Source: Bacteroidales bacterium (lineage in GTDB: Bacteria; Bacteroidota; Bacteroidia; Bacteroidales; UBA932). Taken from it: a DNA stretch of 64,000 nt. The DNA lies in the NCBI GenBank assembly GCA_017626555.1, contig JAGAIM010000104.1, positions 1-64,000 of the forward strand. The letters are read 5' to 3'. Of this stretch, positions 50,563 through 59,535 are shown in pieces. Position 1 is the stretch's first letter; every line of letters begins with the position of its first letter. The position numbers and the translations under genes were made by a program. The notes beneath the pieces are model-generated. The model saw only the letters and a program-made list of their open reading frames with translations, was not told the DNA's origin and did no database searches.

Positions 50563-51249
50563 CTAAGACCCACACTCTACGTCTATTATAGTCAGTACAC
50601 CAGTCTCTACCCTGAACTTCACATTCAAATCGCAGAATGACAGGCCATAGACCCTCTGAGGATCATCGTGGTATGACGGACGTGGATCAAGCCTGAGCAC
50701 ATCCAGCAAGGCCGGTATCACGGATCTGTCTGGAATTACAGACGAAAGTTCTGAAGGGAAAACAACTTTGAGCGAACGCTCTTCAAGAGAATCGACATAG
50801 CCGCAAACTGCTTCCGGACGCGAATCCGCATACTTTATATAAGGTTTTATATCGTATATTGGAGTCCCGTCCATCAGATCGGCTCCTCTGACTGTGATGA
50901 CCGGACCCATATCTGTCGAAAGATCTATGTTTTCAATTGCAACACAAGAAAGTCCGAGAGGATTGGGTCTGTAAGGCGAACGGGTGGCAAAAACACCTAT
51001 ATTCGTATTTCCACCAAGTCGCGGAGGGCGGACAGTCGGTTGCCACTTACCCGTATTTCTATTGGCAGAGAATTCCCAGATCAGCCATATATGTGAGAAA
51101 CCCTCAAGTCCCCTTAACGCATCAGGATTACGATATTCAGGTTGAAAAACAATTCTGGCACGAAGATTTTTTGCGAGGCCGCTCTGACGTGGGACACCGA
51201 ACTTTTCGGGAAACTCTGTCCTTATATATGCGATAGGTCGTATATCCAT
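50563..51249 (-). CDS. trmO: tRNA (adenine37-N6)-methyltransferase TrmO
   Basis: A 228-residue TrmO (TsaA/YaeB) protein, methylating N6 of t6A37 in threonine tRNAs. Motifs are FPEKFGVPRQSGL, GLEGFSHIWLIWEF, GVFATRSPYRPNPLGLSCV and the final part DPRPSYHDDPQRVYGL, the C-terminal signature. The ATG at 51249 (MDIRPIAYIRTEF) is preferred to a TTG that overlaps the LytTR stop. It follows the LytTR gene by 23 bp and is probably co-transcribed. Confidence 0.94.
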   Translation of the reverse strand: MDIRPIAYIRTEFPEKFGVPRQSGLAKNLRARIVFQPEYRNPDALRGLEGFSHIWLIWEFSANRNTGKWQPTVRPPRLGGNTNIGVFATRSPYRPNPLGLSCVAIENIDLSTDMGPVITVRGADLMDGTPIYDIKPYIKYADSRPEAVCGYVDSLEERSLKVVFPSELSSVIPDRSVIPALLDVLRLDPRPSYHDDPQRVYGLSFCDLNVKFRVETGVLTIIDVECGS

Positions 51250-51272
51250 ATTTTCAAAAAAAAATAAATAAA

Positions 51273-52079
51273 TCAAAGGAATCTGGAAATCTCGGTCTGA
51301 TACTTCCTCGAGATCGGGATGCTTTCAAAGCCCTCCGGCTTGAGATCAGCGACAATTAGTCCCGCGGAATCCCTATGTATCATTTTAATATATGCCGGAT
51401 TGATGAAATATGACCTATGGCAGCGAAGAAGTCCTCTTTTGAAAAGCACATCTTCAAGAGCGCGCATAGAGGAACGGAGAATGAACTTGCGATTCTTCCC
51501 TTGATCAAGATAATGTATCTGAACATAATTATCCTCCGATCTGATATATACCACTGCCTCCGGGGCAATGACAAGGCGTAGTTTCTTATACTCATCATAG
51601 AAGCGTATCAACGAGTTGTCCTCAGCAGGAATGGTTTCTTCATTCTCCCTTGAATAGAGTTCAAGTGCAAGCCATAGAAAACCGTAAGGAAAGATTCCTG
51701 TCGCCGCCATCATCACCACCGAAGAACCTGCAATATCAAAAAAGAGCAGTTTTTCATCGGAAATAAGAACTATATAAAGCGATGCAAAGAGGGATGCGAC
51801 TATAGTCTCTGCAAGATACCACAGAAGGTATGCGGTTCTGGTTACATCCCTGTACCTTCCTATGAGATACAGCCATCCTCTGGTAATGGAAACGGATACA
51901 AGAACGATACAGAACAGTATCGATACATTGAATGCAAACGATGCATTGTCCATCTGCAGAATGCTGTAAACTCCGTAAGGTTTATAATAGACTATAAACA
52001 CCAGAAAGAAAATCGGGACAATGAGGGAATGCAGTATCGTTGCCGCTCCAGAAAGAAGTACATTATTTACTTTCGCCAT
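51273..52079 (-). CDS. Membrane-bound LytTR transcriptional regulator
   Basis: A 268-residue protein with four N-terminal helices (residues 10-145: LHSLIVPIFFLVFIVYY, SFAFNVSILFCIVLVSVSI, LAETIVASLFASLYIVLI, MAATGIFPYGFLWLALELY) and a C-terminal LytTR DNA-binding domain (VYIRSEDNYVQIHYLDQG, SMRALEDVLF, LLRCHRSYFINPAYIKMI). There is no receiver domain, so it would act at promoters while held in the membrane, sensing through the helices (inference). It is followed by trmO. A TATCTTTG box lies at 52105-52112 on the minus strand. Confidence 0.9.
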   Translation of the reverse strand: MAKVNNVLLSGAATILHSLIVPIFFLVFIVYYKPYGVYSILQMDNASFAFNVSILFCIVLVSVSITRGWLYLIGRYRDVTRTAYLLWYLAETIVASLFASLYIVLISDEKLLFFDIAGSSVVMMAATGIFPYGFLWLALELYSRENEETIPAEDNSLIRFYDEYKKLRLVIAPEAVVYIRSEDNYVQIHYLDQGKNRKFILRSSMRALEDVLFKRGLLRCHRSYFINPAYIKMIHRDSAGLIVADLKPEGFESIPISRKYQTEISRFL

Positions 52080-52223
52080 ATTTTCATACCTGAATTAACC
52101 GGGACAAAGATAACAAAACTTTGTCAAACTCCCCTAAATATCGACTTTTATACCTAAATAAAGGCATTAACCACTTTATCTTTACCCCCACGACATATTT
52201 TGGTCAATCAAGATTCCCGAATA

Positions 52224-52231
52224 TAATTTTG
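52224..52231 (+). promoter_or_regulatory. Putative -7 box for the small peptide and acyl-CoA ligase operon
   Basis: TAATTTTG with a TTTG 22 nt upstream (52198-52201), 22 bp before the ATG of the 43-residue peptide. Confidence 0.45.
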
Positions 52232-52252
52232 CCGCCGAAAAACATTTTACAG

Positions 52253-52384
52253 ATGTCAAGATTATTAATGAACACATTTATTACAATTATGTTACTGACT
52301 TCGATCATCATCCTGATACTCTGCCTGAAGAAGATCAGAAATGACGCTTCCAGTATTCAGGAGGTCAGGAATCAAAAAAAGTGA
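52253..52384 (+). CDS. 43-residue single-helix membrane peptide
   Basis: A short gene (ATG at 52253, TGA at 52382-52384). The product has one hydrophobic helix (FITIMLLTSIIILILCLKK) and a charged C-terminal tail (IRNDASSIQEVRNQKK). It has its own promoter and its stop lies 2 bp before the ATG of the acyl-CoA ligase gene, so it is probably translated as the first gene of that operon. The family is not recognised. The short AGATG start context carries no Shine-Dalgarno, as is usual here. Confidence 0.6.
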   Translation: MSRLLMNTFITIMLLTSIIILILCLKKIRNDASSIQEVRNQKK

Positions 52385-52386
52385 TT

Positions 52387-54066
52387 ATGAAACAGATTTA
52401 CAAACGTATGCAGAAGATGAGGGAGAAATATGTTGACACCCTCGCCAAACTATACGATTATTCAACAACTGTATATTCGAAGAAACAATATACGCAATGG
52501 TATGATACGAAAGAAGGAGGATATACCTACGGGACGTTCAAGAGCAAGTGTGATACGCTTTCAAAACTGATGACGCAGTATGGAATAGGAGCCGGGGACA
52601 AGGTGGCCATATTCTCACAGAGTATGCCGAACTGGTCGGTTGCTTTTTTCGCGACAGTTTCATTCGGCAGGATTTCCATTCCCATATTGCCAGACAGTTC
52701 TGAAAACGAAGTCACTAACATAATGAACCATTCCGAAAGCAAGGTTCTTTTCGTATCACAAAGACTTGCAGGCAAGGTCAGCCAGGAAATCAGAGACAGG
52801 ATGACTCTTCTGATCGACCTTGACACTCTGGAAGTCCTGAAAGCAGACGATATGCAATTCACCTGCGACGGTCGTACGGCAAATCCGACCCCTGATGACA
52901 TCGCAACCATAATCTACACATCAGGAACTACAGGATGCGCAAAAGGAGTAGTCTTGAGTCACAGGAACCTGACATCGAATGTAATCACTTGTTACCATTC
53001 CTGCAAAAGGACAGAGAAAGACAGGTGGCTGTCCATCCTTCCGATGGCGCATACCCTGGAAATGACTCTTGGAATGCTCTATCCGATGTACACTGGATCA
53101 ACAGTATATTATCTACCAAAGCCTCCTGTAGCATCATTGCTGATGAAGGCTATGAAGATAGTAAAGCCTACCACTATGCTCACTGTCCCGATGATAATAG
53201 AAAAGGTGTATAAAGGCAGCGTGCTGCCTACTATCAGGAACAGCCGTACACTCACCTGGATGAACAAGAATATGAACGGACTTATGTGCCGCATCATAGG
53301 TATGAAATTGAAGAAGACATTCGGCGGCCATATATCATTCTATGGAATCGGTGGAGCGAAACTTGACCCCGAAGTGGAGAATTTCCTTCTCAAGGCACGG
53401 TTCCCATACGCAATAGGCTACGGGCTCACTGAGACATCTCCTCTGCTCGGATACGCTATGCACGGATGGAGAGCCGTAGGGTCTTTCGGATACCCGGTAT
53501 ATAACGTAAGGCTCAAACTTCACAATGTCAATCCTGAGACAGGAGAAGGAGAGGTAGTAGCAAAAGGCCCGAATGTTATGCTGGGATATTACAAGGATCC
53601 GGAGCGTACGAAGAAGGTTTTCACAGAGGACGGGTGGTTCAGAACCAGCGACATAGCCGTTCAAGATGAAAAAGGAAGGTTCTTCATCAAGGGAAGAAAC
53701 AGCAATATGATCCTGGGGCCGTCAGGAGAGAACATATATCCCGAAGAGATCGAGAATGTGCTCAACAATATCGATGGTGTGAGTGAATCCATTGTGGTTG
53801 AGCGCAACGGCCGTCTGGTGGCGCTTGTCCAGCCTGCCGAGAATTACATAGACTGGAACAAGGAAGGCGAAGACAAGATATATCAGAAAATTGACGAGTG
53901 GAAGGAACGTATCATCAAAATCACTAACAGAAACGTGAACAGGTCATCTCAGGTAAGTTCTGTGGAGATAATGAAAGAACCGTTTGAGAAGACTGCAACC
54001 CAGAAAATACGTCGTTTCAAATACAAGGATTCAGCCCCTACTCTAGAAGAGGAAAAACAGTCCTGA
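52387..54066 (+). CDS. Long-chain acyl-CoA synthetase (AMP-forming)
   Basis: A 559-residue adenylate-forming enzyme, activating fatty acids to acyl-CoA through acyl-AMP. The P-loop is IIYTSGTTGCAKGVVLSHRN, followed by ILPMAHTLEMTLGMLYPMY, YGLTETSPLLGYAM, GWFRTSDIAVQDEKGRFFIK and a C-terminal domain with ENIYPEEIENVLNNIDGV and the Lys-containing end (TATQKIRRFKY). The ATG at 52387 is preferred to the GTG at 52381, which overlaps the preceding peptide stop. It may be membrane-associated through its N-terminus or the preceding peptide (inference). Confidence 0.93.
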   Translation: MKQIYKRMQKMREKYVDTLAKLYDYSTTVYSKKQYTQWYDTKEGGYTYGTFKSKCDTLSKLMTQYGIGAGDKVAIFSQSMPNWSVAFFATVSFGRISIPILPDSSENEVTNIMNHSESKVLFVSQRLAGKVSQEIRDRMTLLIDLDTLEVLKADDMQFTCDGRTANPTPDDIATIIYTSGTTGCAKGVVLSHRNLTSNVITCYHSCKRTEKDRWLSILPMAHTLEMTLGMLYPMYTGSTVYYLPKPPVASLLMKAMKIVKPTTMLTVPMIIEKVYKGSVLPTIRNSRTLTWMNKNMNGLMCRIIGMKLKKTFGGHISFYGIGGAKLDPEVENFLLKARFPYAIGYGLTETSPLLGYAMHGWRAVGSFGYPVYNVRLKLHNVNPETGEGEVVAKGPNVMLGYYKDPERTKKVFTEDGWFRTSDIAVQDEKGRFFIKGRNSNMILGPSGENIYPEEIENVLNNIDGVSESIVVERNGRLVALVQPAENYIDWNKEGEDKIYQKIDEWKERIIKITNRNVNRSSQVSSVEIMKEPFEKTATQKIRRFKYKDSAPTLEEEKQS

Positions 54067-54094
54067 TATACTTTCATTTTCGCTACGAATTTAC

Positions 54095-54102
54095 TACTTT
54101 TG
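54095..54102 (+). promoter_or_regulatory. Putative -7 box for the S41 protease gene
   Basis: TACTTTTG, placing the transcript start near 54108, right at the foot of a 14-bp hairpin. Confidence 0.45.
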
Positions 54103-54108
54103 TCAAAA

Positions 54109-54145
54109 CAAACCTTGTCTGGAGCATTTATCCGGACAAGGTTTG
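54109..54145 (+). promoter_or_regulatory. 5' leader hairpin of the S41 protease mRNA
   Basis: CAAACCTTGTCTGG (54109-54122) pairs with CCGGACAAGGTTTG (54132-54145), 14 pairs including one G-U, with a 9-nt loop. It begins where transcription should start and ends 13-19 nt before the start codons, so it could protect the mRNA 5' end or modulate initiation. Confidence 0.6.
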
Positions 54146-54157
54146 CCGGACAAGTAG

Positions 54158-57100
54158 ATGAATATGAAAAGGACTTTACTCATTTTATCCTCATTGCTGA
54201 TGCTATGCGCATCAGCGTCAGCCCAGGAAGCCCCTCTCTGGCTAAGAAAGAGCGACATTTCTCCCGATGGATCCAAGATTGTCTTCAATTATAAAGGCAA
54301 CGTCTATGTGGTCGCCGCAGATGGCGGACAGGCAAGACAGATAACCTCCAACAGTGCATACGACACCGATCCGATGTGGAGCCGTGACGGGAAATGCATC
54401 ATATTCAGTTCTTTCAGGAACAAAAGCAAGGACATATACAAAGTTGCCGCAGAAGGCGGTGTTCCTCAAAGACTGACCACCCATCCTGGCAATGAAACTC
54501 CTATGGCTGTACTCGAAGACGGAAGTATTCTGTTTTCAGCGAACATTCAGCAGGATGCCTTATACGGAGGTTTCCCTGACAATGCCCAATTATATCGTGT
54601 CAGTGCAGACGGAGGTAAATGCGGAATGGTCACATCACTTCCGGTCTCAGCCCTCAGCATCAATGCCAATGGCGAAATCCTTTATGAAGATTACAAAGGA
54701 TATGAAGACCCTTTACGCAAGCATCACACATCTTCTGTCACCAGGGATATATGGCTGTACAAGCCATCTTCAGACGGTCCTGTCAGCATAAATGCAGAAG
54801 GCACCTTCACAAAACTCTCCACATTCAAAGGTGAGGACCGTAACCCTGTCTTTGCAGCAGACGGCAGGACATTCTACTATATCAGCGAGCAGGACGGCAC
54901 ACTGAATATTTTCAAAAGCAGCATTGACACTCCTTCAGAATCCAAACAGATAACATTCCACAAAGGCAATCCTGTACGTTATCTTTCGGTTTCCGACAAC
55001 GGGACTCTGTGTTATTCATACGACGGAGAATTATATACACTAAAAAATGACGGAGAACCGTCCAAGGTGCAGATCAGTCTGTTGGCTGACCAGCAGGAAA
55101 TGCCGGTTTATGAAAGGACTTTTTCATCTGGAGTTTCCGATATGGCAGTATCCCCTGACGGCAAGGAGATTGCCATCATTCTCAGAGGCGATGTCTATGT
55201 CACCTCCGTCGATTACAAAACTACCAAGAGAGTGACCAATACACCTCAGCAGGAAAGAGATCTATGCTTCTCCCCTGACGGAAGGACAATTTACTACTCA
55301 GCAGAGAGAAACGGCCACTGGGGCATCTGGGAGAGCACACTCGCAGACAAGGATGAGAAACGCTTCACATACGCCGTGAACCTGAAAGAGAAACTTGTGA
55401 CAAAAGAGGGAGATACCTGTTTCCAGCCTCAGATTTCCCCTGACGGCGAGAAGTTGGCATATCTGAAAGACAGGACAGCAATCGCTGTTATGGATCTTGG
55501 AAACGGCAAGGAAAAGATTGTTCTCGACAAAAGCATCAACTACTCATACACTGACGGAGACCAGAGTTTCTGCTGGAGTCCTGACAGCCGGTACATCCTT
55601 TGCAACTATCAGGCAAACGGAGGATGGAACAATGAGGATGTCGCTGTGATAGACATAGAAAGCGGCAATATCATCGACCTGACAGAAAGCGGATACAGCG
55701 ACGGTGGATTCAGATGGGCTATGAAAGGCAATGCTATGACCTGGACATCCGACAAGGCAGGATACCGCAGTCACGGAAGTTGGGGCGCTGAGAGAGACAT
55801 ATACATTATGTTTTTCAACGGCAGGAAATATGCGGAATTCCTGAGAGATAAGGAAGATCAGGAAGTTGCCGCTCTGACGGGAAGCGAAAGCGACAGGAAG
55901 CAGGGAAAGAAGAAAGAGGCCAAAGACAGCACGAAAACAGATAGAAAGGCTGAAAGACTTTCGCTTGATTTTCAAGACAGAAAGGACAGAGTCGTCAGAC
56001 TTACACGTTTCTCAGGACGCTTGGGAGACCATTATCTTACACAGGACGGCAAGAAACTCTTCTATATGACGAGATTGGAGAAGAGTACCGACCTTTGTAT
56101 TATGAATATGGAAGACAAGAGCATCAAGGTGGTGGCCAAAGGAGTCAGAGGCTCGATTCATCCGACTGCGGACGATAAACACTTCTTTGTTCATACAGGC
56201 AGCGGAATATCAAAGATAGCGGTTTCCAACGGTGCCAGAGAAAACATTTCTTTCAGCGGAGAGTTCGAATACAGACCTGCGGAAGAAAGGGAATATATAT
56301 TCGAACATATCTGGAAACAGGTCAACGAGAAATTCTATGACCCATCCATCCACGGTATAGACTGGGCCGGATACAGAGAGACGTACAGGAAATTCCTGCC
56401 TCACATCGACAACAACTTCGATTTTCAGGAAATGCTCTCTGAAATGCTTGGAGAACTCAACGGATCGCATACAGGAGCAAGATATCAATACAGATCGGGG
56501 CTTACTATGGGATCATTGGGAGTTCTTTACGACAATGATTATGATGGCGATGGCATCAGGATTGCAGAAGTACTGAAGGGAGGCGTTCTCTACATCGCCG
56601 ATCCTGAGATCAAAGCCGGTGATATGATCACTGCCATCAACGGAGTGGAAATCAAGGCTGGAGACAATTGGTTCGACCATCTGAGACAGCAGGCCGGTAA
56701 AAAGATACAGGTAACTGTAAGGAAAAAAGGAAGAAAGGCTGAAAACCTCTACATCGAGCCGGGATATACTGATTATGTGCAGATGTATGAAAGATGGGTA
56801 CGTCAGCGCGAGGATATGGTCAGAGAACTCTCGGGAGGCAGAGTCGGCTATGTACACGTCAAGGGAATGGATTCGGAGAGTTTCAGAAAGGTATATTCCG
56901 ATCTTCTCGGCAAATACAGGACCTGTGATGCTGTAATCGTTGATACAAGACATAATGGCGGAGGCTGGCTCCACGATGATCTCGCGACCCTTCTTGACGG
57001 TACCGGATACATAAGATTCGAGCCACGCGGTCAATATATAGGCACTGAACCATATAACAAATGGACCAAACCGTCTTGTGTCCTCATCGGCGAAGACAAT

Positions 57101-57397
57101 TACTCCGATGCCTGTGGCTTCCCATACGTTTACAAGACATTGGGAATCGGTAAACTTATAGGAGCGCCTGTACCGGGAACTATGACTGCCGTATGGTGGG
57201 AGAATCAGATCGACGCAAGCCTTGTCTTCGGCATACCGCAGGTAGGAGCAATAGCGGTCAAGGAAGGAAGATATCTTGAAAATATGCAGATAGAACCAGA
57301 TATTCCTGTATATAACGACCCGGCATCCGTTCTTCGCGGAGAGGACAAGCAACTTGAAGCCGCAGTTGCAGAAATGATGAAGAGCATTACTGAATAA
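54158..57397 (+). CDS. Tricorn-like S41 peptidase with N-terminal propellers, exported
   Basis: A 1079-residue periplasmic protease with a signal peptide (MKRTLLILSSLLMLCASASA from the second ATG). Residues 25-670 hold WD40-like PD40 repeats forming propellers (KSDISPDGSKIVFNYKGNVY, SVSDNGTLCYSYDGELYTL, CFSPDGRTIYYSAERNGHWG). Then a C1-type helical region, a PDZ domain at about 790-860 (IAEVLKGGVLYIADPEIKAG) and the S41 domain with AVIVDTRHNGGGWLHDDLA; the likely nucleophile is Ser983 in NYSDACGF. A Lys/Asp-rich insert (KQGKKKEAKDSTKTDRKAER) lies near 590. It probably trims peptides in the periplasm. It heads a run with the next two genes. Confidence 0.92.
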   Translation: MNMKRTLLILSSLLMLCASASAQEAPLWLRKSDISPDGSKIVFNYKGNVYVVAADGGQARQITSNSAYDTDPMWSRDGKCIIFSSFRNKSKDIYKVAAEGGVPQRLTTHPGNETPMAVLEDGSILFSANIQQDALYGGFPDNAQLYRVSADGGKCGMVTSLPVSALSINANGEILYEDYKGYEDPLRKHHTSSVTRDIWLYKPSSDGPVSINAEGTFTKLSTFKGEDRNPVFAADGRTFYYISEQDGTLNIFKSSIDTPSESKQITFHKGNPVRYLSVSDNGTLCYSYDGELYTLKNDGEPSKVQISLLADQQEMPVYERTFSSGVSDMAVSPDGKEIAIILRGDVYVTSVDYKTTKRVTNTPQQERDLCFSPDGRTIYYSAERNGHWGIWESTLADKDEKRFTYAVNLKEKLVTKEGDTCFQPQISPDGEKLAYLKDRTAIAVMDLGNGKEKIVLDKSINYSYTDGDQSFCWSPDSRYILCNYQANGGWNNEDVAVIDIESGNIIDLTESGYSDGGFRWAMKGNAMTWTSDKAGYRSHGSWGAERDIYIMFFNGRKYAEFLRDKEDQEVAALTGSESDRKQGKKKEAKDSTKTDRKAERLSLDFQDRKDRVVRLTRFSGRLGDHYLTQDGKKLFYMTRLEKSTDLCIMNMEDKSIKVVAKGVRGSIHPTADDKHFFVHTGSGISKIAVSNGARENISFSGEFEYRPAEEREYIFEHIWKQVNEKFYDPSIHGIDWAGYRETYRKFLPHIDNNFDFQEMLSEMLGELNGSHTGARYQYRSGLTMGSLGVLYDNDYDGDGIRIAEVLKGGVLYIADPEIKAGDMITAINGVEIKAGDNWFDHLRQQAGKKIQVTVRKKGRKAENLYIEPGYTDYVQMYERWVRQREDMVRELSGGRVGYVHVKGMDSESFRKVYSDLLGKYRTCDAVIVDTRHNGGGWLHDDLATLLDGTGYIRFEPRGQYIGTEPYNKWTKPSCVLIGEDNYSDACGFPYVYKTLGIGKLIGAPVPGTMTAVWWENQIDASLVFGIPQVGAIAVKEGRYLENMQIEPDIPVYNDPASVLRGEDKQLEAAVAEMMKSITE

Positions 57398-57415
57398 TAA
57401 CATACAGAACAATAT

Positions 57416-58141
57416 ATGGATAGTAAAATCGTAATTATCCCTACCTACAACGAGAAAGAGAATATTGAAAAGATAATCAGAGCCGTATTCGGTCTTGAAG
57501 GAAACTATAGCATTCTGGTGATTGAAGACGGTTCCCCTGACGGCACGGCAGCGATTGTGAAGCAACTTCAGGATGAATTTCCTGACCGTCTGTTTATGAT
57601 AGAAAGAAAGGGCAAACTCGGGCTTGGCACCGCTTATATAACCGGTTTCAAATGGTCCATAGAGCACAAGTTCGACTATATCTTTGAAATGGATGCCGAC
57701 TTCTCACACAATCCTGAAGACCTTCCGAGGCTCTATAGTGCCTGCAGGGAAGGTGCTGACCTGGCCATAGGATCTAGATATTGCAACGGTATCAGCGTCA
57801 TCAACTGGCCTATAGGCAGGGTGATTATGTCATACTATGCTTCAGTATATGTACGTACTGTGCTGGGAATGAAGGTATTCGACACCACAGCCGGATTCAA
57901 ATGCTACAGAAGAAGAGTGCTCGAGACAATCGATCTTGATAAGGTAAGGATGAAAGGATATGGCTTCCAGATTGAGATGAAGTATTCCACATATAAACTG
58001 GGCTTCAACATACAGGAGGTTCCGATCATATTTGTTGACAGAAAGGAAGGAACTTCAAAGATGAGCAGCGGAATATTCGGAGAAGCCTTCTGGGGAGTTA
58101 TGAAACTGAAAATGAGAAAAATCAGACCAAAACAGGCATAA
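57416..58141 (+). CDS. Polyprenol-phosphate mannosyltransferase (DPM1-like GT2)
   Basis: A 241-residue GT2 enzyme resembling dolichol-phosphate mannose synthase: VIIPTYNEKENIEKIIRAVF, LVIEDGSPDGTAAIVKQL, FEMDADFSHNPEDLPRL and SRYCNGISVINWP. It lacks C-terminal membrane helices, like the single-domain Bacteroidota forms. It charges a polyprenyl phosphate with a sugar from GDP-mannose, a donor for protein O-glycosylation or lipid modification in the periplasm. It is 18 bp after the protease gene and 2 bp before the dihydroorotase gene. Confidence 0.92.
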   Translation: MDSKIVIIPTYNEKENIEKIIRAVFGLEGNYSILVIEDGSPDGTAAIVKQLQDEFPDRLFMIERKGKLGLGTAYITGFKWSIEHKFDYIFEMDADFSHNPEDLPRLYSACREGADLAIGSRYCNGISVINWPIGRVIMSYYASVYVRTVLGMKVFDTTAGFKCYRRRVLETIDLDKVRMKGYGFQIEMKYSTYKLGFNIQEVPIIFVDRKEGTSKMSSGIFGEAFWGVMKLKMRKIRPKQA

Positions 58142-58143
58142 TT

Positions 58144-59484
58144 ATGACCATTCTTCACAAAGCGACAATAGTAACCGGAGACAAAGAGGCTGCCGGCAGT
58201 GTAATAATCGATGGAGGAATAATAACCGATGTCCTGTATTCCGATGCACCGGACTATGACTTCAGGATCGGGAAGATTCTGAAAGATACCCCTGAAGCAG
58301 ACGTATGGAATCTGGAAGGGAAGCACATTATGGCAGGAGGTATCGATGCACACGTACATTTCCGTGAGCCTGGGCTTACCCACAAAGCGGATATGCAGAC
58401 AGAGTCGATTGCAGCCGCAGCAGGTGGTGTCACTTCAGTATTCGATATGCCCAACACCAACCCCGCCACCACCTCTGCAGAGGCCCTCAAGGCTAAGATC
58501 GCTATGGCAGAAGGTCGTGTAACGGGTAAGATCGGTTTCCATATAGGAGCGACGAATGACAACATCGACGCGCTTATTGCACTTGCAGGAAAAGGTGACG
58601 CTGAATCCGGCCTGAAACCAGAAGATATCGCCGGCATCAAAGTTTTTATGGGCTCCTCTACCGGAAATATGCTCGTTGACAATGGAGACACTCTGGAAAG
58701 GCTGTTTGCCATTAAAGGAAAGCCGATACTTGTACACTGTGAAGATGAGACTACCATAAAGGAGAATCTTGCTGCAGCAACGGCAAAATACGGCGAAGAC
58801 ATACCATTTGCAGAGCACGAACACATACGCAGCAGAAAAGCCTGCATAAAATCAAGCATAAAGGCTCTCGAACTTGCCATAAAATATGGCACCAGACTGG
58901 TTCTATGCCACATTTCCACCAAGGAAGAAATAGAAATGGCGAGAGCAGCAAAAATCAGCAACCTGGATATTACGACAGAGACTTCCTGCAATTATCTGTG
59001 GTTCTGCAACAATGATTATGGCCGTCTAGGAAGCAGGGTGAAATGCAATCCTGCCATCAAGACTGCCGACGACAGAGACGCATTGCGCAAAGCACTTGCC
59101 GACGGACTCATTGACACGATCGGCTCCGACCACGCACCTCATCTTTTGTCAGAAAAGGAAGGTAAATATACAAAAGTCCCTTCCGGTCTACCTTCAATCC
59201 AGCAAAGTCTGCCTGTGCTTCTGACTATAGCAGATGAAGAAGGCATTCCACTCACCAGGATAGCATCCGTATTCTCAGAGAAAGCATCCGACATATATGG
59301 CTTGAAACGAGGAAAAATCAAACCGGGTTACGATGCTGACCTGGTCATATTCGACTACACAAAAGAATTTACCGTAAAAGCCGAAGATCAGTTAAGTAAA
59401 TGCGGATGGACCCCGTATGAAGGAGAGACCTTGAAAGGAGTCATCGAATATGTACTGATCGACGGGAAACAGGTAGAATTCTGA
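58144..59484 (+). CDS. pyrC: Dihydroorotase
   Basis: A 446-residue amidohydrolase of the class I (multifunctional-type) dihydroorotase group. Zinc ligands are in GGIDAHVHFREPGLTHKADM, the Lys region KVFMGSSTGNMLVDN, LVLCHISTKEE and IGSDHAPHLLSEKEGKY. It closes N-carbamoyl-aspartate to dihydroorotate in pyrimidine synthesis. The gene follows the mannosyltransferase by 2 bp, an arrangement conserved in Bacteroidales. The length is normal for the group. Confidence 0.95.
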   Translation: MTILHKATIVTGDKEAAGSVIIDGGIITDVLYSDAPDYDFRIGKILKDTPEADVWNLEGKHIMAGGIDAHVHFREPGLTHKADMQTESIAAAAGGVTSVFDMPNTNPATTSAEALKAKIAMAEGRVTGKIGFHIGATNDNIDALIALAGKGDAESGLKPEDIAGIKVFMGSSTGNMLVDNGDTLERLFAIKGKPILVHCEDETTIKENLAAATAKYGEDIPFAEHEHIRSRKACIKSSIKALELAIKYGTRLVLCHISTKEEIEMARAAKISNLDITTETSCNYLWFCNNDYGRLGSRVKCNPAIKTADDRDALRKALADGLIDTIGSDHAPHLLSEKEGKYTKVPSGLPSIQQSLPVLLTIADEEGIPLTRIASVFSEKASDIYGLKRGKIKPGYDADLVIFDYTKEFTVKAEDQLSKCGWTPYEGETLKGVIEYVLIDGKQVEF

Positions 59485-59535
59485 AAACAAGACGGACACA
59501 TCTCCCCATAACAACCCACTACTAACCACATTATT

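Noticed and set aside
56513..57667. A 384-codon open frame on the minus strand inside the S41 protease gene
   Set aside because: It is antisense to a gene with clear PDZ and S41 domains, has no recognisable motif or promoter, and reflects codon bias of the true gene.
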